From contig CAJNDT010003802.1 of NCBI GenBank assembly GCA_905221615.1, forward strand, positions 47,501 to 111,500: a stretch of DNA of 64,000 bases, given 5' to 3'. This DNA is from Symbiodinium sp. CCMP2592. Its lineage: Eukaryota > Sar > Dinophyceae > Suessiales > Symbiodiniaceae. The notes under the pieces are model-generated. The model did no database searches and was not told where the DNA came from. It worked only from the letters and a program-made list of their open reading frames with translations. Both the position numbers and the translations under genes were made by a program. The stretch's first letter is position 1, and each line of letters opens with the position of its first letter. Positions 58,691 to 64,000 of this stretch are shown here, in pieces.

Positions 58691-59290
58691 AGCTTCAAGG
58701 CTTTGAAACTCGTGCTCGAGCTCTTTGCCTAACGTGTTGACAGTGTAGCCGACAAGGACAGCTCTCTCACCCTTCCAGGGAGTGGTGGCGTGGCGGCGAG
58801 TAGGGTCTAGGAAGAAGGGCTTACCGCGCTCTAACTTGTGAGTTGTCCCTAACCAGCGCCTGCCTTTGCCGTCGACCCGCTCCTCTACAGGGCCACCCGT
58901 TTCTGCCCTGACCCGTCAAGCCACGGCCTCCGTCAGATCGATTGACTTAGGGAAATGGATTGAGGCTCCGGAGCCTCGGCGCCGGCCCTAGGCTATCACG
59001 CCAGGGGCCGTGATGGAACCGAGCTCATCTATGGGAGAGACAACATGTCTGCTCCTGTGCGCCAGCTGCAAGGGGACTAGGTCACCAGGCTTGAGTTCTA
59101 TCCACAAATCCCCTCCGTTAGGCGGGAGCTTCAAAGGGAGGACTACATTTGTGGATCCCTGCAGGTTGTGGTGGTCGGCGTGCACGGGTTGAACAGTGGA
59201 GTTAGACAACCAAAGCGAGGTGTACTCAGCTGTGGGTGCAACTGCGGAAAGCACCATATTCATAAGCTCTGTCAGCCAAGGCTTATCTGT
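58690..59290 (-). other. 2-oxoglutarate/Fe(II) oxygenase-like double-stranded beta-helix domain in Copia pol
   Basis: Reads SLWLSNSTVQPVHADHHN, then STNVVLPLKLP, GGDLWIELKPGD. After two in-frame stops (TAG 58988, TGA near 58916) it continues in the same frame with HKLERGKPFFLDPTRRHATP and WKGERAVLVGYT. This order (HxD, GG strand, distal His, then Arg in GER) is the signature of prolyl-hydroxylase-type dioxygenases: H-A-D at about 59175 and H/R at about 58775-58795. No such domain belongs to standard Copia pol. Fold assignment is inferred from motifs only; the substrate is unknown. The stops show this copy is dead. Confidence 0.5.
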
Positions 59291-60640
59291 GGTACCCCCT
59301 AAAACTCCTACGACACCTCCGTGACGGTACAACCCAGCTTTGTGTTGCAGCTGGGGCGCTGCTCTGCGCACTTCGGCTAACACCCACAACGCTTCATCAA
59401 GGTCCCAGTCGTCCTCGATGAGCTCCGTAGCTAAACCTTCTAGGTCTTGCAGACTCAAGCGCGCTACACGGGCAGACTCCTCCTCAACCGGTGACACAGG
59501 CCCTTCCGGGTGTGGAGCTTCTGCTGGCGGCGGCAAGGGAGGCGGCGGGTCAAGTGCAAAGACGTCGTCAAGTCTGACACCAGCAGACCGCTTGCCGCGA
59601 ACCCTGCGTGGAGGTGGTGTGTGCTCCTCCTCAAGCGAGTCTCCTACAAACTGCAAGGGCGGTGGATCCGGAGAAACAAGGCGGGTGCGAACATGGAGTG
59701 TTTGCACAAAGCCGTTGCCAACACCATCGCTGCGCAACACGATGTGACCATCATTCACAGATGGTGACAACCCCATATACTTACCTTCAACCCATCTATC
59801 CTCCAAATCACCCTTCTTGCTAAAAAACTTTCGCTTCACGGAACACTTCCCTCCAAAGTGGATGGCAAGCTTGGACTTCATGCCCAGCTGTTGCGCCCGT
59901 TGCTGAGCCGTAGCTGTCATGATTGCACAAGGCCACAAGGACGAGTCAACCTCGCCAGAGGTGAGAAGTGTTCGCGCTCGTGCTTTGAGCCAACGCACGG
60001 TGTTCTCGGCAGAACCGTTTTGCTGCGGCACGTCCCCTTCTGTCGTTGTTGTGCGAACTCCACGCTCGTGAAACCAAGCTCGAGTCCTTTTGTTGAAGAA
60101 CTCACGACTGCGGTCTGTGTGGAAACGAAGCACGGGGAGGTTTAGGGACCTTAGGGAAATGTACACCTGTTGGAGAGCATTTAGGATATCATCACCCTTG
60201 TTTGTGTGAAGTGGCACTGCAAACACCAGCCTCGCCATGTCAGGCGGTGTTTCAAGCTCACACCTGGCTGACTCCCAAGGATGCTCCTCGGCAACTTTGG
60301 CTGCGAACTCTCTAGGCCCTTCAACTCCTTCGTCTTCCGCCTCCTCCTCCTCCTCCTCTAAACTTGGCTCGTACAGGGACTCGTAATCCTCGCGCGGGGA
60401 GCCTTCTGCTACTGGAAAGGCCTCATCTGCAAGGTCATCCGTCCCTCCCGGGAGGAGTGCTGCATCATCAAACCCCTCGGTTTGGCTGGGGTCTGACTCC
60501 TCCTTCACTCCTTTGAGCCGTGGGAAGCGATACGACACAGCGAGGAAGTACTTGAACGTGGCTGGTCGGTGGTTGCGGCTTTCTGGGTCTTTGCCCTTCA
60601 CACGGATGGGCCCCGCAATGTCGGCTGACGTGCAATACAT
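58988..60640 (-). pseudogene. Copia pol middle part: integrase core and start of beta-helix domain
   Basis: Begins MYCTSADIAGPIRVKGKDPE, containing the first Asp of the integrase DDE triad. The second Asp is in LRFHTDRSREFFNKR (about 60095-60130) and the Glu in DVPQQNGSAENTVRWLKAR. The core joins cDNA to host DNA. An acidic insert (EEEEEEAEDEG) sits before the second Asp, and the C-terminal Pro-rich linker is long. The frame ends at a TAG (58988-58990) inside the following beta-helix domain. The first part overlaps the preceding frame over 60468-60640, consistent with a single indel near 60640. Confidence 0.8.
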
Positions 60641-60849
60641 CCGGGTGAACTACACCGTGGTGGCGGCGGCCGTTTCCGGCACCGTGCACGCAAACTGCAC
60701 AATCACGGCGGTACGGCACGTGATTGTTCGCAACATGCTGCTCCCAATCCGCTTGGGTGAATTTGATGAGGCGGTAACATGGCCAACGTTGGAGTGCGTA
60801 CACGATGGCTTGCACAAACCCCGGCGCCCACACTGGAGACACACGGCTG

Positions 60850-61505
60850 TCGGCGCTACAGCAAACCTGCGACACCTCACCCTGCAACGCTTGCAAGTCT
60901 CTAAGGTCGGGCAAGTTTGTGCCAACAGTTGTGGGCTTATCGCCCGCGTGCCCCAACGGACCTTGACGGAAATGCACCTCAAACAAACCAGCCTCTTCAG
61001 CGTAAGCTTGCCACAGCGCGGTATTCCAAAACGACGGGGCGCTACCCACAGCAGAATGGCTTGAAGCCATTTGGTGTTCAACCGACGGTTGCTCCAACAT
61101 GAATGCCACCATGGATGTTCCATCCGATGAGTTTGGGTGCACACGCCTCCCGGCGGTGGAAAGTGCATGCAACCACAACATGCGAGCATACAGACCCGTA
61201 TCACGATCAACGAGATCACGCTCGTCAGAGGTGGGAGTGCTCAGGCCAAACGGTTCAGTGGGCGAGCGAAGTGGATGTGGTCCATCGGCGCGGTGCCCTG
61301 ACATGGACCACGTGCGGGTTGGTGGACCTCCAATGACCGCCGCAACTCGTCCCAACTTTGCAACCTTAGCAAGAAGCGTCCAAAGCGGATCATGGTAAAG
61401 ATCTTGGCTCCTTGAGCGGCAAATGTCAAGCTCAACAACAACTGTATCCTGCGACTCCAATCGTTTGAAAGCCTTGTGCGAGCCAGGGCCCGCAAACAAG
61501 TGAAC
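60850..61505 (-). other. cytosine-methyltransferase-like domain within Copia pol, catalytic Cys replaced by Thr
   Basis: Starts WVVHLFAGPGSHKAFKRLE, the glycine-containing SAM-binding motif I, followed by VVVELDI, where an acidic residue ends strand 2. The loop AAVIGGPPTRTWS lies where C5-methyltransferases have GGPPC; the Cys position is Thr here, codon at 61317-61319. Further on are MVAFMLEQPSVEHQ (position of the ENV/EQP motif) and KPTTVGTNLPDL. Published work on eukaryotic retrotransposons describes captured cytosine methyltransferases, including dinoflagellate elements. This domain fits that theme by fold, but is likely inactive in this copy. It would act on element or host DNA if active elsewhere. 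Confidence 0.62.
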
Positions 61506-62184
61506 AACCCAATTGGATGCTCGATGAAGTGCCTTCCTCCTTCGCCGGTTGAGGTTTGGCATACCTTCTCCAAGAGCTTTCCACAAAGTCTTGGAGTCCA
61601 CATCTTCCGATGGGAGTAGGCCTGACAATGCACGATCGGGCACATCCTGAAAGAATGGCGCCGTGGATACTGCCATGTGGCCCGCTGCTGGCGCTGACGA
61701 GCTAACATGCTCAACCAAATGATCCCACCATGTGCGCTGCATCGCGATTTTCGCTTGTCTGATGCGATCCTTCCCCTCATCCGTCCTTCGCCTGAGCTCC
61801 TCAACCTGTTGCATTTTGCGTGATATCAACGTGAGGGCCTGGCTCTCAACCAATTCCGGGCAACCGTTTTTGACCCTAAGCCTCAACGACTTACCATCGG
61901 GAGGATAAAGCTTGCAACTACCGGCGGACCAAACTAGCTTGTACCCCAACTGCTCTATGATTGCGCCCATTGGGACTCTTGGCTGCACTAGGTCATCCCT
62001 CCCGGGAGGCAGGAGCAAAGTACCCGAGGATGTGAGCCGCATTGTTGTGGTGGTATCGCCGGCTAGGCTCACCTGTACTTCCGATGCGGCCTCCCACTCG
62101 TCCTCGTCCATGGCCTGCCTCGTGGCATGGGTGGCCCCAGAGTCCAAAAGCGCATATGCTATGGGTTTGGGGGCCTCAAGCAAC

Positions 62185-62308
62185 CCCCCATTCTCGGCTC
62201 GAGAATGGGGGTTTGCCAAACCCTGATTTTTGGCATTTCCCAATGTGCGAGTTGGAGCCTCCTGATGGGGGGGTTGGAAGTCCCGGTTTGGGAGACCCGA
62301 AACCGGGA
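62185..62308. repeat. adjacent GC-rich hairpins in the protease linker
   Basis: 62185-62211 is a perfect 12 bp stem (CCCCCATTCTCG) with a 3 nt loop. 62281-62308 is a 9 bp stem (TCCCGGTTT) extended by GGG/CCC around an AGA loop. An arm of the first (CCCCCATTCTCG) recurs in gag at 57328-57339, itself inside a GCCCAGACCC/GGGTTTGGGC stem. Confidence 0.7.
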
Positions 62309-62559
62309 AACAGCTTGCGGGCACGACTGAGCGAATCGTGAGCCTCTTCACCGAAGGATTGGGTGCAGACGATGCGGGCGCAGCCGTTGCCGGTGGCACT
62401 GAGGGCTGCTGCGATGCAGTACTCAAGCCTTCCGGCTGAGGTTGAGGCGGCTGGGCTTGCGGCGTGGTGCCGCTGCACGGTGGATTGGCCTCCAACTGCC
62501 TCAAAGCCTGGACTGCCTGTCGCATGAAGGTTTCCATGTTGAGCACTGGCGTGGCTTGG

Positions 62560-62950
62560 ATCTAGACGCGTTTGACTGCTTCGAAGAAGAGCCCCTTCAG
62601 GAGACAACGGCACGTCACCCTGACGGGAAGACTTCTGAGTTAGCACCTGGGACTGTGCTTAAAGGCGGAGGTTGGAAAGAAACCCAAGCCGTAGAAGCAG
62701 GTACTGTAGAACTGGAGGTGTCGTGGAACCTGAAACACTCGCCGGACCAAAGGCGAACCCAGTCTGAGCACGCCCTGCTGGCTTGCCAACCAGACACCGA
62801 GACACAGGTTGAGGAGGAGGAGAGCTTAAGCGAAGACTCCTTGCCGGAGCAACCAGTGCTGTGGGAGTTGTGGGTTCCAGACCCGCAGACAGGTCAGCAG
62901 CTGTGTGTTCTCAGGTCTGACGACTCGGACGCGAGTGAAGCTTGCGCCCT
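62560..62950 (+). pseudogene. Copia pol linker before RT, acidic
   Basis: Plus-strand frame LDLDAFDCFEEEPLQETTAR through an acidic, low-complexity region (TETQVEEEESLSEDSLPEQP). It is connected to the RT frame by a frameshift near 62940, where the RT frame opens after a TGA at 62936-62938. The upstream part of the same ORF (62442-62555) is antisense to the inverted segment and is not real. Confidence 0.55.
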
Positions 62951-64000
62951 TTGTTGCTTGACGGGTTGCAAGAACCACTGCAGGTAGTCCACACTGTAGA
63001 CCCTCGGGATGCAGAGCAATGCATCGAGAAGTGGATGCCGTCCATTCACAAAGAGATCGGTGTCATTGAGAAGGCTGCGACTGCCCCTGCAGAGGTCCGT
63101 TCGGGAGGTTGGCTTAGGCGTAAGGAAGTGAAGGTAGTTCCGTCTAAGTTTGTGTTTACAGTCAAGCCACCAGACCCTTCTGAGGGTGACGCTGCCCTCG
63201 CTACCCGGAAGGGTCAAGCTTACCACAAACGCAAGGCTCGCTTGGTCGCTTGTGGCAACCACGCCCCCGGCACAGGGTCTGAAGTCTACGCTTCAGGTGC
63301 TGCTGCAGAGACACTCCGTTGTTTTGTAATCATCAGCTCCAAGGGGAATTGGTGCATCGGGTCTCTAGATGTCACCTCAGCTTTTCTGTTGACCCCAATC
63401 CCGCAAGGCAGAGGTTTTCCAGTGTTTGCTCTCACGCCGCCTAGGTTGTTAGTGAGACTAGATTTGGCAGAGGAAGGGGAGCTTTGGATCCTCACGCACG
63501 CTGTGTACGGGTTGAGGGAGTCGCCTAAGCTTTGGTCGGACTTCAGAGACTGCCAACTTCGGGCGCTGAGGTGTGTTGTTGACGGAGTTGAACTGCAGCT
63601 CCAGCAAGGAAGGTTGGACCCAAACTGGTGGCGTGTTGTTCGCACCTCTGACGGGGTAGTCGTAGGAGGGTTGCTCACTTACGTTGACGACTTTTTGCTT
63701 GCAGGCAGTAAAGAGGTTATCGAAGCCTTGGCTACGGCCATCCAGGGCATCTGGAAAACGACGCCTCTCGCACTTGCCACCGCAGAGCACCCGCTGAGGT
63801 TTTTAAGGGTTGAAATCCTAGTGCAAGGTTCCGGGTTTGTGTTGTCCCAGCAGGCTTACGCCGAAGAGCTGCTGCGTCTCAACGACGTGAAGCCCACTGC
63901 ACTAGGTAAGGTCCCCTGTCCGCGTGACCTTGTTTCGTTTGACACTCTCCTGACGGACGAGTCCCCAACCGAGGAGACCGTTCGAACAGCGCAGAGACTG
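62939..64000 (+). CDS. Copia reverse transcriptase, runs off the window
   Basis: Open without interruption from 62939 to the window edge (about 354 codons), without an early ATG. Motifs in order: PLQVVHTVDPRDAEQCIEKW, KFVFTVKPP, KARLVACGNHAPGTGSEVY, SLDVTSAFLL (first catalytic Asp), HAVYGLRESPKLWSDF and LLTYVDDFLLAG (the YVDD active site). The FLRVEI and LSQQAYAEELL strings after it match the end of the RVT_2 domain. It copies element RNA to DNA. RNase H and the 3' LTR should follow beyond 64000. It is the best preserved part of the element. Confidence 0.9.

Larger units (their letters stand above)
56092..62009. repeat. four copies of the 12 bp palindrome CCTCCCGGGAGG in the Copia element
   Basis: Perfect copies at 56092-56103 and 56729-56740 (gag) and at 60444-60455 and 61998-62009 (inverted pol segment), each followed on the coding side by GATG or GACG. 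They occur in coding sequence (PPPGRDG in gag, LPPGRDD in pol, LLPGGTD in another frame) and none was noticed elsewhere in the window. Confidence 0.75.
60630..62555 (-). pseudogene. Copia pol 5' part: protease, methyltransferase-like domain, integrase zinc finger
   Basis: Long frame starting near 62555 (TPVLNMETFMRQAV). Residues about 130-145 hold the retropepsin active site YALLDSGATHATRQA (plus coordinates about 62108-62152), in the DSGA form typical of Copia. A methyltransferase-like domain follows (61500-60850). Next comes the integrase N-terminal zinc-binding stretch (HVANNHVPYRRDCAVCVHG), near 60680-60740. A frameshift near 60640 ends the sense frame; integrase resumes in another frame. 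The N-terminal linker contains several GC-rich hairpins. Confidence 0.78.
58690..62560 (-). mobile_element. inverted internal segment of the Copia element (protease to 2OG-like domain)
   Basis: The whole protease, methyltransferase-like, integrase and beta-helix block is on minus while gag (left) and RT (right) are on plus. Re-inverting this segment gives the normal Copia order. Left edge: the minus frame is still pol-like (EHEFQSLEALGFPLP) at about 58670-58710, where gag ends. Right edge: the minus frame starts at TPVLNMETFMRQAV (about 62555), and the plus frame resumes as LDLDAFDCFEEEPLQE at about 62560. Could be a real inversion or an assembly error. Confidence 0.75.

Noticed and set aside
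58691-58740. Last residues of the gag ORF
   Set aside because: Antisense of the inverted pol frame (EFQSLEALGFPLP), so not genuine gag.
62442-62555. N-terminal part of the plus ORF that ends at 62987
   Set aside because: Antisense of the start of the inverted pol segment; only the part after about 62560 continues toward RT.

Overview
This window looks like nuclear DNA of a dinoflagellate, probably a symbiodiniacean or close relative. Four things support this. (1) Degenerate CCCTAAA/TTTAGGG blocks occur internally on both strands. (2) Multi-exon genes have 70-190 nt introns that often start with GA or GC instead of GT. (3) Several protein types are ones I recall as expanded in dinoflagellate genomes. 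(4) Retrotransposons include a Copia element with extra enzyme-like domains and an RNase H-bearing LINE. No rRNA, tRNA, CRISPR array or bacterial operon was seen. Family recognition is from memory. Splice sites are inferred from frame restoration and were not tested against RNA.

Layout. 1-4.1 kb: non-coding, with a TIR element, telomere-like repeats and microsatellites. 4.14-6.45 kb (-): an ITPase/HAM1-like gene split by a 98 bp element with perfect 15 bp terminal inverted repeats, which behaves as an intron. 7.2-9.9 kb (+): an acidic then lysine-rich, H1-like gene with a Cys-rich C-terminus. 11.1-12.04 kb (+): a gene resembling a cytosine-methyltransferase fold. 12-15.3 kb: a hairpin element and triplet repeats. 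15.36-20.03 kb (+): one or two genes with a Ser/Pro/Lys repeat exon and a dinoflagellate-type repeat-module protein. 20.7-22.86 kb (+): a conserved gene of unknown function. 23-29.8 kb: mainly non-coding and repetitive. 29.89-32.42 kb (-): a complete four-exon gene for a 729-residue protein with eight Cys-rich modules. 32.4-41.8 kb: repeats and weak ORFs. 41.8-43.7 kb (-): a decayed ORF with two in-frame stops. 43.7-52.5 kb: telomere-like and AT repeats, no convincing gene. 52.5-53.8 kb (-): a 5'-truncated LINE with an A8 tail and 14 bp target-site duplication. 55.9-64.0 kb: a Copia retrotransposon that continues past the window.

The most notable locus is the Copia element. Gag and reverse transcriptase lie on +, but everything between them lies on -. 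Re-inverting about 58.69-62.56 kb gives gag, protease, methyltransferase-like domain, integrase, a double-stranded beta-helix (2-oxoglutarate/Fe(II) oxygenase-like) domain, then RT. The copy is dead: several frameshifts and stops, and the expected catalytic Cys of the methyltransferase-like domain is Thr. The element therefore seems to have carried two DNA- or protein-modifying enzyme folds as well as the normal retroelement enzymes. The second notable theme is small TIR elements (85-130 bp). One of them is placed exactly as a GA-AG intron with a 4 bp target duplication, which is the signature of an introner.
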